Positions 26,573 to 34,092 of a stretch of 64,000 nucleotides of DNA are shown piece after piece. Every line of letters begins with the position of its first letter. Positions within the stretch are counted from its first letter, which is position 1. The stretch covers positions 359,092 to 423,091 of the forward strand of contig NZ_JAAOZC010000003.1 of the NCBI RefSeq assembly GCF_011761305.1, written 5' to 3'. The position numbers were made by a program, and so were the translations under genes. Below the pieces are notes generated by a model, which had not been told where the DNA came from, did no database searches, and saw only the letters and a program-made list of their open reading frames with translations. The stretch comes from Sphingomonas vulcanisoli. Lineage in GTDB: Bacteria; Pseudomonadota; Alphaproteobacteria; Sphingomonadales; Sphingomonadaceae.

Positions 26573-26962
26573 CTAAGCTTCTCGAATGAACTCCTGAAAC
26601 CAAGCTGCAAGTTCCGCTTCGCTTAGTTCGCCAGCCGCAAGTTGCTGGAAAGCAACGACGAGTTCGGCGTCTTCCGCGGTGAGGCTATAGCCGTTCACCG
26701 CCAGGAAGGTTTCGCTGATGACCGCCGCCGTGCGCTTATTGCCGTCGACGAATGGATGGTTGCGGGCGATCCCGAAAGCATAAGCCGCAGCCAGTTCGGC
26801 AGCATCAGGGGCACCGTAAGCCGCCAGGTTCGGCGCACGGGCCATCGCGCTCTCCAGGCCGTCTTCGTTGCGCAAGCCAGCGGGACCACCATGCTCGGCG
26901 AGCTGCTCGCCGTGTATGGCGCGCGCCACATCGGCGCCGATCCAGACCCATTCGCGGAGCAT
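26573..26962 (-). CDS. doc: Death-on-curing (Doc/Fic) family toxin
   Basis: Doc toxins phosphorylate elongation factor Tu through a Fic-fold active site. The 129-residue product carries the motif HPFVDGNKRT (residues 69-78), with the Doc-type Lys where AMP-transferring Fic proteins have Gly and Arg. The N-terminus (WVWIGADVARAIHGEQLAEH) and a YAFGIARNHP lead-in match the family. The start at 26962 was chosen over an open extension to 27016 because it matches Doc N-termini and leaves four bases after the antitoxin stop. Partner: the AbrB-type antitoxin just upstream. Confidence 0.9.
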   Translation of the reverse strand: MLREWVWIGADVARAIHGEQLAEHGGPAGLRNEDGLESAMARAPNLAAYGAPDAAELAAAYAFGIARNHPFVDGNKRTAAVISETFLAVNGYSLTAEDAELVVAFQQLAAGELSEAELAAWFQEFIREA

Positions 26963-26966
26963 GGAA

Positions 26967-27194
26967 TTACTTGGCGAGCTCGCGAAGTGCGCGCTTACGC
27001 CGCGCCATGACCTCACGCGCCGCCGTTAACTGCGCGTCGAAGTCCGTCGCGGGTACGCGTAACTCAATGCCGGAAGGCGTCTTGGTGACAGAGAGCATCT
27101 CTCCAACGGCGACATCCAAATGCGCCAGCATTTCCTTCGGCAGCACGACGCCCGCGCTGTTGCCAATCTTCACGATTTTAAGTGGCATGTTCAT
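26967..27194 (-). CDS. AbrB/MazE-type antitoxin
   Basis: The 75-residue protein has the swapped-hairpin AbrB DNA-binding fold at its N-terminus (LKIVKIGNSAGVVLPKEML) and a basic, helical toxin-binding tail (AAREVMARRKRALRELAK). It probably represses its operon and binds the Doc toxin encoded four bases downstream. AbrB-Doc pairs are known alternatives to Phd-Doc. The start may be Met1 or Met3. Confidence 0.88.
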   Translation of the reverse strand: MNMPLKIVKIGNSAGVVLPKEMLAHLDVAVGEMLSVTKTPSGIELRVPATDFDAQLTAAREVMARRKRALRELAK

Positions 27195-27220
27195 ACGGGC
27201 GTTATAACGGGCTGGATGGC

Positions 27221-27257
27221 CGGCGGCAAGGTGATCGCGCTAGACGATCGCCGCGCT
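27221..27257 (+). repeat. Short lepA-derived scrap
   Basis: Bases 27221-27238 equal lepA 25621-25638, and 27242-27257 equal lepA 25644-25659, with two bases deleted between the blocks. The match is in direct orientation and covers the part of lepA just upstream of that duplicated at 26398. It lies just upstream of the AbrB-Doc promoter side. About 110 bases of unassigned sequence separate it from the HEPN gene stop. Confidence 0.7.
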
Positions 27258-27364
27258 CCTCGGTTGCAACGCAATCGGCAATAGGGTTGCAAGTGGAGTC
27301 GTTTATTTTCAGCAATTTGGTGCTTAGAAATTTACAAACGCGCTTTCTCGCCAGGAGAGCTGAC

Positions 27365-27925
27365 CTAGCCAGATTTCTCAATCTTCGGTTCGCTAGACTG
27401 AGCGGCCTTGGCCTTTCGCAAGAGGTGTTGAGCGAACACGATCAGCTCAAGCGCGAGCTCCGGTTCGTCCACCCAGCCAAATTCATGTGTAGTTGGATTT
27501 CTAATTCCAAGCATCGCTCCAGAAAACAATCGATGATATCCTTGCTGCTCGTCCTGTTCTGAGGTTGTGAGCATCTTGGTCCAACGAAGATAGGGAGATT
27601 TCGGAGAGAAAGTCTGATCCATTAACGAGGTGCCGTTTTGATTCAGATGTGGAACGCGGCTAGCCACAAATTTATCAACTGCCTTATATGCTTCCGATAC
27701 CGATAAGTTATAGTGTCCAGAGGCGAAAAGATCGGAAGCTACACCGTGAATTTCGGGTTCGGTGATGAGCCGCGCGAAAACGCTTGCTGGCTCCGAGCCT
27801 TCTGCCGTGGGCGAGGGAAGAGCAAGCATCCTCGGTGCTGGAAGCGCTAAGACAGATCGAGCTAAACCCACTTCAAGCAGATGTTCCTGAAAGCGTTTGA
27901 TGCCTTCAAGAAGCCGGAGCGTCAT
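27365..27925 (-). CDS. HEPN-family protein, TIGR02391-like
   Basis: The 186-residue protein resembles the TIGR02391 family, found in mobile and defence-associated loci. It has EIHGVASDLFASGHYNLSVSE, a middle LMDQTFSPKSPYL, and the HEPN catalytic-type motif RNPTTH at residues 142-147 (R-N-x3-H). HEPN proteins with this motif are often metal-independent RNases used in phage defence or TA systems. It is translated from a start that overlaps the upstream DUF5343-like gene by 20 bases. Base composition is visibly AT-richer than neighbours, a sign of transfer. RNase activity is inferred from the motif. Confidence 0.75.
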   Translation of the reverse strand: MTLRLLEGIKRFQEHLLEVGLARSVLALPAPRMLALPSPTAEGSEPASVFARLITEPEIHGVASDLFASGHYNLSVSEAYKAVDKFVASRVPHLNQNGTSLMDQTFSPKSPYLRWTKMLTTSEQDEQQGYHRLFSGAMLGIRNPTTHEFGWVDEPELALELIVFAQHLLRKAKAAQSSEPKIEKSG

Positions 27926-28610
27926 AAAGATAGCGCCTCATCGCTTGGAAAATGGATTCAATCTGTTCTGTACCAGCGTCAGCACTAATATGAATTTGCA
28001 CGTTCACGTTTAGAGGTAAGGCATCCGCATTCCGACCGGATGGTGGGACTTTTACCTGTCGGCCTCCGGCCGTCTCGGAAGTTTTATCCGTTGTTGTGGA
28101 GGATTCCCGTCGCCCGCTGTTGGCTTGACTGCGCGGCTGGCGAGCGCTGGTTGTATTATCTGCCTGAGCAGACTTTGTAGCGGTCTTTGGTGCCTCATTA
28201 GGCGTCGGGCTCGATAACAAGAGATAGGTTGCCGCTTTATTTCCCGCCGCTCCTTGCCCAAGTCCTTCTCGTTGAAACCAGGAAACTACCTTTTGTCTCT
28301 CTGCCTCACCAGGCGGTGCTATATGAACCAACCCTTCCGGATAGGTCGCTTGAACTAACTCACTTACCGCTTCTGCATACGAGTCATCCAGACGCCAACG
28401 CTGAGCAAGTGGCGAAGCTTTTCCTTCGTCAGTAATTATGCCCACATGCCGAAGCTCGGTGATGTAGGCTTTCGCAGCGGCTTCTTGCACTTGAAGTTGA
28501 ACGCCCAAAAGACGCTCATCTATTGTAGCGTTGGGAGTTCGGTTCAAAATGGATCGAACGCCCCACCATACTGTGCTTGGAATTTGCGGATATCTTGTCT
28601 TATCGGCCAT
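27906..28610 (-). CDS. DUF5343-like protein, partner of the HEPN protein
   Basis: The 234-residue product starts at MADKTRYPQI. Its N-terminal ~135 residues (PQIPSTVWWGVRSIL, EAAAKAYITELRHVGIITDEG, LAQRWRLDDSYAEAV) resemble DUF5343, which looks like a winged-helix-type domain. A low-complexity Ser/Thr/Gln linker covers about residues 136-195. The short C-terminal block NVNVQIHISADAGTEQIESI resembles a tail recurring in such proteins, perhaps a partner-binding element. An open extension upstream of 28610 is AT-rich and not conserved in appearance. Together with the HEPN gene it forms a compact transferred unit. The domain assignment is from memory. Confidence 0.65.
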   Translation of the reverse strand: MADKTRYPQIPSTVWWGVRSILNRTPNATIDERLLGVQLQVQEAAAKAYITELRHVGIITDEGKASPLAQRWRLDDSYAEAVSELVQATYPEGLVHIAPPGEAERQKVVSWFQREGLGQGAAGNKAATYLLLSSPTPNEAPKTATKSAQADNTTSARQPRSQANSGRRESSTTTDKTSETAGGRQVKVPPSGRNADALPLNVNVQIHISADAGTEQIESIFQAMRRYLYDAPAS

Positions 28611-28921
28611 GTGAGCTCCTATGTGTGAGGTATGCCACACATGAAGACGACACGGAAGAAAAATTAAATATCGTATAATCAATGACATAGCGCCAACCCA
28701 AGGCGACATCACCGACCTAAGTTAGCAGTTCTATCTATATCAGGGCAGCCAAGTCTTCCTTGTCCTGCGACTTTTTTTAGCGAATTCCCTTGTTACTGGA
28801 TCAAAAACTTATGCGCGCAGCCCTATTGTCGATCTTGTTTCGGCGGCTGTTTTCTAACGCGGGGTGGCAGCGCAAATCTCGCCAAACGGGTCGAAACCGG
28901 CGATGAGCGCTATCCAACGGC
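28611..28921. other. AT-rich non-coding gap
   Basis: About 310 bases separate the DUF5343-like gene start from the next minus-strand stop. The sequence next to the gene is AT-rich and probably holds its promoter. I see no RNA gene, repeat or convincing open reading frame here. Confidence 0.5.
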
Positions 28922-29839
28922 TTAACCGCCGCCCTCCCTAGCCCGCCAATCCGCCCACGTCACCTCATCCCCCGCCGCCCGCCACATCCCCCGGCCGCGT
29001 TCGATCAGGCGGAGGGCTTCGTCGCGGGCGGTGCGGCGGGTGTGGTAGGTGGGGCCGGGTTTGGGCTCTTTGGCGGGGCTGAAGACCATGCTGTTCTCCA
29101 TGGCTTCGGGGCAGCGCTCCATTTCCCGGTAGATTTCTGTCAGGGCATCGCGATGCCGCGCCCAGTGATCGGGCTCTTTGGCCAGCAGCGCGAGGATCTG
29201 ATCGGCCATGCGCGCATAGGTGTCCTCGCCATCGAACAGGCCGGTCTCGCGTGACACACGTTCGCGCACGAGCGTGAAGCGCAGCGCCTTGGCCATGTCG
29301 ACGAGCTCGGCGGCAAGCTCGCCGACGAAGCGCAGCATATCCTGCTGCTCTTCCGCATCCCGGCGTTCCTTCGCCTCCTTGTCCTCGCGCGCGATCGTCT
29401 GCGGGGATTTGGTGCCGGGGCGGAGCGGCCTTGGGTCCTCCACGCCCAGCCGGCCGAGGCCATGCTTGATGCAGAACATCAGCAGCCGATCGTTATAGAC
29501 GCGGCGGCTGCCGATCAGCTTGCCATAGGAATAGAGCGGGGTTTCGACGCCGTCCCTGGCGCGATCGATCGCCAGGCCGACGAGCTGCTGCACGCCATGA
29601 TCCAGCGCCGCGTCCCAGGCGTGCGCGAAGCTTTCCGCGCCGGGCTGGCGGCGGAGCGCATAGGCGCCTTCGTAGGACATATTGATCCGCTCGGCGGCGT
29701 GCTTCACCGATCCGGTCTCGGCCAGCGCATCGAGGAAGGCGATCTGCCGTTCGGCGGTCCAGCCATCGTAGCGCGGTTTCCTGCGCGGCACGGGCGTGAA
29801 GGCGGGGACAGGGATTTTGGTGGGTGCGCGACTCTTCAT
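28922..29839 (-). CDS. Hypothetical protein with N-terminal helix-turn-helix, terminase-small-subunit-like
   Basis: The 305-residue protein has an N-terminal DNA-binding-like region (WTAERQIAFLDALAETGSVK followed by AAERINMSYEGAYALR) like phage terminase small subunits and related HTH proteins. A charged, helical middle (QTIAREDKEAKERRDAEEQQ) and a basic C-terminus follow. Similar proteins are common single genes in sphingomonad chromosomes, from memory, so this need not mark a live prophage. No other phage gene is near. Function is unknown. Confidence 0.65.
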   Translation of the reverse strand: MKSRAPTKIPVPAFTPVPRRKPRYDGWTAERQIAFLDALAETGSVKHAAERINMSYEGAYALRRQPGAESFAHAWDAALDHGVQQLVGLAIDRARDGVETPLYSYGKLIGSRRVYNDRLLMFCIKHGLGRLGVEDPRPLRPGTKSPQTIAREDKEAKERRDAEEQQDMLRFVGELAAELVDMAKALRFTLVRERVSRETGLFDGEDTYARMADQILALLAKEPDHWARHRDALTEIYREMERCPEAMENSMVFSPAKEPKPGPTYHTRRTARDEALRLIERGRGMWRAAGDEVTWADWRAREGGG

Positions 29840-29996
29840 CGCGCAGTTTGAAACAGAAAAATGCCGTGTGGGGAAGAACCAAGTCGGTTCGCTACGAAAA
29901 TTGAGGGAAATGGGTGTGGAGGCTTTCCCGTGGGCACCGCCGCCGATTTAACGATTGTTGAGTGGTGGAATGGTGCCGGGGCCGCGAAGAGGGCGC

Positions 29997-30182
29997 ATGA
30001 TCCTGCGCTCCCCCTGCCCGAAATGCCGTGAGCCGATGATCCCCGGCGTGCTGCAATGCCTCCGTTGCAAGTATAAGCTGACCGCGTGGGAGGGGCGCCA
30101 TGCCTTGTGGATGTTGGGCCTGAAACTGCTGATCGCGGCGCTTGCCATCACGGCGCTGATCTACGTCATCTATAGCAATTAG
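29997..30182 (+). CDS. Small membrane protein with zinc-ribbon motif
   Basis: The putative 61-residue product has two CxxC pairs (CPKC and CLRC, 15 residues apart) followed by a single hydrophobic helix (LGLKLLIAALAITALIYVIY) near its end. That is a zinc ribbon plus C-terminal tail anchor. In-frame starts further upstream exist. Its residue pattern looks selected rather than random, but it overlaps no known family that I can name. It lies in the gap between the terminase-like gene and the FAD dehydrogenase. Confidence 0.5.
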   Translation: MILRSPCPKCREPMIPGVLQCLRCKYKLTAWEGRHALWMLGLKLLIAALAITALIYVIYSN

Positions 30183-30217
30183 CGCGCGGCTTTTAGGGCT
30201 GTCCGGAGCAACATGCC

Positions 30218-31831
30218 TCAGCCGTTCATAGCGAGCGCCAGCGCCTCGGCGACCTTGATGCCGTCGATCGCGGCGGAGAGGATGCCGCCCGCGTAGCCCG
30301 CGCCCTCCCCGGCGGGATAGAGGCCCGCGACGTTGACGCTCTGGAAGTCCTTGCCGCGGCGGATGCTGATGGGGGAGGAGGTGCGGGTTTCGACGCCGGT
30401 CATCACCGCATCGGGATGATCGTAATTGGCGATCTGGCGGCCGAAGACAGGAAGCGCCTCGCGGAAGGCATCGAGCACGAAGGCGGGGAGGCAGGTGCCG
30501 AGATCGGTCGGCCGCACGCCGGGCTTGTAGGAGGGGGTGACGGCGCCGAGCTGGACGGAGGGGCGGTGGGCGAGCAGGTCTCCCACCGTCTGCGCGGGCG
30601 CGTGATAATCGCTGCCGCCTGCCGCGAAGGCCTGCTCCTCCAATTGCCGTTGCAGGGCGATGCCCGCGAGGGGGTGGCCGGGATAATCGCGGGCGGGATC
30701 GATGCCGACGACCAGGCCCGAGTTGGCGTTGAATTCGGCGCGCGAATATTGGCTCATGCCGTTGGTGACGACGCGGCCCGCTTCCGATGTGGCGGCGACG
30801 ACGCGGCCGCCGGGGCACATGCAGAAGCTGTAGACCGTTCGCCCGTTGGCGCAGTGGTGCGAGAGCGTATAGGCCGCCGCGCCGAGATCGGGGTGGCCCG
30901 CGCAGGGGCCGAAGCGGGCGCGATCGATCCAGCTCTGCGGATGTTCGATACGCACGCCGATCGAGAAGGGCTTGGCCTCGATATGGACGCCGCGATCGTG
31001 GAGCATCCGGAAGGTGTCGCGGGCGCTGTGGCCGACGGCGAGGACGACGTGGGTGGCGGGCAGGCGTTCGCCGGTGCTGAGGTGGAGCGCGCGGGGGCGG
31101 TGGCCCTCGGGTGTCGGCTCCAGTTCGAGATCGTCGACGCGCGTCTGCCAGCGATATTCTCCGCCGAGGCCCTCGATCGTCGCGCGCATGCTCTCGACCA
31201 TCGTCACCAGGCGGAAGGTGCCGATGTGGGGATGGGCTTCGGTGAGGATCTCCGCAGGCGCGCCGGCTTTCACGAATTCGGTGAGCACCTTGCGGCTCAA
31301 GTGGCGCTTGTCCTTGATCTGGCTCCAGAGCTTGCCGTCCGAGAAGGTGCCGGCACCACCCTCGCCGAACTGGACGTTGGATTCGGGCTCGAGCACCCCG
31401 CGCCGCCACAGGCCCCAGGTGTCGCGTGTGCGTTCGCGGACGAGCTTGCCGCGATCGAGGATGATCGGGCGATAGCCCATCTGCGCGAGGATCAGCCCCG
31501 CGAACAGGCCGCACGGCCCCGCGCCGATGACCACCGGACGGCGCGTCTCGTCGGGTCTGGCACGGGTGACGAAGCGGTAGGCGGTGTCCGGCGTGGGCTT
31601 GAGGTTGGGATCGCCGGTGTGGCGGGCGAGGACCGCGGCTTCGTCGCGCAGCGTCAGGTCGATCGAATAGACCATCACGATTGCCGATTTCTTGCGCGCA
31701 TCGTGGGCGCGGCGGACGATCGTGTGGGTGAGGAGATCGCCCGCTTCGATCCCGAGCCGCGCACAGATTGCGGGCGCGATCGCTTCGGCAGGGTGGCCGA
31801 GCGGCAGGCGCAATTCGGAAAGGCGGAGCAT
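30218..31831 (-). CDS. NAD(P)/FAD-dependent oxidoreductase (COG2509-type)
   Basis: The 537-residue protein has an N-terminal ~90-residue domain (LRLSELRLPLGH, VRRAHDARKKSAIVMVYSID) typical of this group. The dinucleotide motif VVIGAGPCGLFAGLILAQMG begins near residue 99. Further in are SNVQFGEGGAGTFSDGKLWS, SFCMCPGGRVV and a C-terminal GLYPAGEGAGYAGGI that closes the FAD site. The family is widespread, and its substrate is unknown to me. A palindromic repeat lies upstream, between this gene and the acetyltransferase gene. Confidence 0.85.
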   Translation of the reverse strand: MLRLSELRLPLGHPAEAIAPAICARLGIEAGDLLTHTIVRRAHDARKKSAIVMVYSIDLTLRDEAAVLARHTGDPNLKPTPDTAYRFVTRARPDETRRPVVIGAGPCGLFAGLILAQMGYRPIILDRGKLVRERTRDTWGLWRRGVLEPESNVQFGEGGAGTFSDGKLWSQIKDKRHLSRKVLTEFVKAGAPAEILTEAHPHIGTFRLVTMVESMRATIEGLGGEYRWQTRVDDLELEPTPEGHRPRALHLSTGERLPATHVVLAVGHSARDTFRMLHDRGVHIEAKPFSIGVRIEHPQSWIDRARFGPCAGHPDLGAAAYTLSHHCANGRTVYSFCMCPGGRVVAATSEAGRVVTNGMSQYSRAEFNANSGLVVGIDPARDYPGHPLAGIALQRQLEEQAFAAGGSDYHAPAQTVGDLLAHRPSVQLGAVTPSYKPGVRPTDLGTCLPAFVLDAFREALPVFGRQIANYDHPDAVMTGVETRTSSPISIRRGKDFQSVNVAGLYPAGEGAGYAGGILSAAIDGIKVAEALALAMNG

Positions 31832-31872
31832 CGGCGCCCCCTACGACGGATTGGTGGGCATGGCGATCATCG

Positions 31873-31989
31873 ATCCTCCCCTGCAAGGGGAGGTGGCTGC
31901 CCGAAGGGCTGACGGAGGGGTGTCCCCCTCTCGATAGCGGGATACCCCTCCGACGCGCTACGCGCGCCACCTCCCCTTCCAGGGGAGGA
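31873..31989. repeat. Palindromic intergenic repeat, CCTCCCCT family
   Basis: Each end is a small hairpin (CCTCCCCTGCAAGGGGAGG and CCTCCCCTTCCAGGGGAGG). Between them lies a middle part with GGAGGGGTGTCCCCCTC. Related elements occur at 38719, 47022 and 51090 and as shorter single hairpins at 54945 and 63742. It lies between the FAD dehydrogenase start and the acetyltransferase stop. Confidence 0.8.
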
Positions 31990-32013
31990 TTTTATGGAAG
32001 GGCGTGCGTCACC

Positions 32014-32511
32014 TCAATCGCCGATGCTGAGCTGCAGGAACACCACGTCCAGCCAGCGATCGAACTTATAGCCGACGTTGCGGATCACGCCCGCGTCGGT
32101 GAAGCCGAAGCGGCGGTGGACGCCGATCGAGCCTGCGTTGTCGCTGTCGCCGATCACCGCGAGGATCTCGCGGAAGCCGAAGGCGCGCGAGGCCTCGATC
32201 AGCGCGTCCAGCAAGGCGGCACCGAGACCCTGGCCGGTGCGATCAGGGCGGATGTAGATCGAATCCTCGGCGGTGTAGCGATAGGCGGAGCGATCGCGGA
32301 ATTGGGCGGCATAAGCGAAGCCGGTGACGCCCGTTTCATCCTCGCTGACCAGCCAGGGTGCGCGGGCATCGAGCACCTTGGCGAGGCGGGCGGCCATGTC
32401 GGCTTGCGTGGGCGGGATTTCCTCGAAGGTGCCGGTGCCGGTGAGGACGTGGTGCGCGTAGATCGCGGTGATGGCGGGGGCGTCGTCAGGGGTGGCGGGG
32501 CGGATGGGCAT
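32014..32511 (-). CDS. GNAT acetyltransferase, phosphinothricin-acetyltransferase-like
   Basis: The 165-residue protein has the family N-terminus PIRPATPDDAPAITAIYAHH, a middle GTGTFEEIPPT, the acetyl-CoA site RPDRTGQGLGAALLDALI (Q/R-x-x-G-x-G) and the AVIGDSDNAGSIGVHRRFGF segment. That is the pattern of the Pat/MnaT group, which acetylates phosphinothricin or methionine-derivative amines. The natural substrate is unknown. Confidence 0.88.
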   Translation of the reverse strand: MPIRPATPDDAPAITAIYAHHVLTGTGTFEEIPPTQADMAARLAKVLDARAPWLVSEDETGVTGFAYAAQFRDRSAYRYTAEDSIYIRPDRTGQGLGAALLDALIEASRAFGFREILAVIGDSDNAGSIGVHRRFGFTDAGVIRNVGYKFDRWLDVVFLQLSIGD

Positions 32512-32552
32512 GGCGGCACTATCTCTGCTCGGCTGATGTCAGTCCAGATATC

Positions 32553-32650
32553 TCAAACCCGCTCGCCCTGAGCTTGTCGAAGGGCCGTTCTTTCTTGCGG
32601 CGGTGGAAAAGAAGGACGGTGCTTCGACAAGCTCAGCACGAACGGTTTGA
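32553..32650. repeat. Long inverted repeat, GAGCTTGTCGAAG family
   Basis: Two imperfect arms of roughly 35 bases, each with CTGAGCTTGTCGAAG or its complement and a CCGTTCTTT/CCGTCCTTC extension, face each other across a short centre. Related copies lie at 52206-52297 and, inside dnaE, at 62124-62210. It ends next to the stop of the radical SAM gene. Confidence 0.85.
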
Positions 32651-32652
32651 GG

Positions 32653-34092
32653 TCAAGCCACGTGCCGCCTATGGCCTTCTACGGGCACGCGGACGAAATT
32701 GTGGAGGTCGCCGAGCAGGACCGCAGGATCGCGCAGGCGCTCGTCCTGCATTAGCTCGATAAACTCGTCATAATCGGGATGGCCGGGGAGGAAGCAGGCT
32801 TTGCGCGCATAGTCTTCGTGGCTGAAGGTTCCCCAGTTGGTAAGGCGCGCGAAATAGATGCCGGTGGCGCCGACCGCGTGCATCAGATCGACGGCATCGC
32901 CCATCTCGCGGAAATTCTCGGTCTGGACGGTGAAGACGAGTTCGTAATGATCGACCGCGCCCTCGGCGGTGAGGCGCCCGGCATAGGCCATATTCTCCAG
33001 CATCACCGGCCAGCGCGCGCCGCGGCGGAGCAGCTCGTGCGTCGGGCCGGTGGCGGCATCGATGCTGACCTTGAGGATGCGGGTGCGGCCATGCAGCGTG
33101 GGGAAGGTTTCCCACTGCTTGGGCGTGAAGAGCATGCCATTGGTCATCACCTGGAAGCCGAGGTTGGGATACGCCTCGGGCGTCAGCTCGGTCATCAGGC
33201 GGCGGAAGTTCTTGCTCGCGAAAGGATCGCCGGAGCCGGTGATGAACACGGTCTGCGCATCTTTGAGCAACGGCAGGATCTTGCTGCGCTGCATCTCATC
33301 ATAGCGGACGCGCGTCGCCTCGTCGGCGGCCCATTTTTCGGTGCGGCAGCTGGGGCAGGAGAGGTTGCAGGTGCGATCGTAGGCGAGGTTGACGGTCTCT
33401 GGCCCCTTGGGCAGCGCGGTGAGATTGCCCTCGATGATGTCGGCCCAGAACGGGCTCCAGGTCGCGAGTTCGGCGGTGGCGACCAGATCCTGGCCCTGGA
33501 TCTTGGGGCAGGCCATCTTGTTGCAATAGCGGTAGCTGCCATCGAGCACGGTGGCGCGAATGTCCTGCGCTATCTCGGAATTCCAGACATCCTCCCAGGC
33601 GGTGGTCGAAAGATCGCCCGCCGATTGCTGGAGCCAGGACGCGCAGCAGAGATGGGTGGAGGTTTCGAGCACGTCCATCTGCACGAACGGCGCGGGGCAG
33701 ATCTTGCCTTCGAGCTGGTATTTCGGGTTGTCGGGATCGCTCAGGCCGTTGAGGTAGAAAACGGCGCCCTGCACCAGCGCCGACTGGCTGCACATCACCG
33801 CGAGCGGCGCGATCTCCCCGAGCGCGAACTCCAGCTGGTTGGAGGCGGCATAGCACATGATCAGCAGCACGCTGAGCTGGATGCGGACGCGCTCGTCGTG
33901 CGTGATCGCGATGCGCCGCGCAAATTCGATCGGCAGCAGCGGCAGATGATCGAGGAAGCCGGGCAACTGGGTCCAGATCTCGGGATGATCGAGGCCGTCG
34001 GCGACGATGCCGAGCAGCAGATCGGCGATCTCGCCCGCATCGGGGGCGAAGACTTCCTCCGCGTCTTCGGTGATAAGCGCTGTCTGGTCCAT
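32653..34092 (-). CDS. Radical SAM protein with an N-terminal SPASM-like cysteine domain
   Basis: The 479-residue protein carries the radical SAM cluster motif C242-NLS-C246-PS-C249 (Cx3Cx2C) in AYDRTCNLSCPSCR. SAM-fold strands such as TVFITGSGDPFASKNF and VMTNGMLF follow. Unusually, a SPASM-like cysteine set (Cys132, the Cys149-150 pair, Cys190, Cys195) comes before the radical SAM core; in most SPASM enzymes it follows. An N-terminal helical ~110-residue region precedes both. Peptide or protein modification is a usual SPASM role, but no precursor peptide gene is evident beside it. Substrate unknown. Confidence 0.8.
   Translation of the reverse strand: MDQTALITEDAEEVFAPDAGEIADLLLGIVADGLDHPEIWTQLPGFLDHLPLLPIEFARRIAITHDERVRIQLSVLLIMCYAASNQLEFALGEIAPLAVMCSQSALVQGAVFYLNGLSDPDNPKYQLEGKICPAPFVQMDVLETSTHLCCASWLQQSAGDLSTTAWEDVWNSEIAQDIRATVLDGSYRYCNKMACPKIQGQDLVATAELATWSPFWADIIEGNLTALPKGPETVNLAYDRTCNLSCPSCRTEKWAADEATRVRYDEMQRSKILPLLKDAQTVFITGSGDPFASKNFRRLMTELTPEAYPNLGFQVMTNGMLFTPKQWETFPTLHGRTRILKVSIDAATGPTHELLRRGARWPVMLENMAYAGRLTAEGAVDHYELVFTVQTENFREMGDAVDLMHAVGATGIYFARLTNWGTFSHEDYARKACFLPGHPDYDEFIELMQDERLRDPAVLLGDLHNFVRVPVEGHRRHVA

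Noticed and set aside
28922..29839. Prophage, because of a terminase-small-subunit-like protein
   Set aside because: No large terminase, portal, capsid, tail or integrase gene lies nearby; the protein occurs alone.
29892..31970. Long minus-strand open frame (692 codons) overlapping the FAD dehydrogenase
   Set aside because: It is a shadow in a GC-rich third-position frame; its translation is Arg/Pro/His-rich without any motif, and the overlapping frame codes a clear flavoprotein.
31873..31989. Possible CRISPR array in the repeated CCTCCCC sequences
   Set aside because: The units are inverted pairs forming hairpins, with no regular direct repeats of constant length and no spacers or cas genes.
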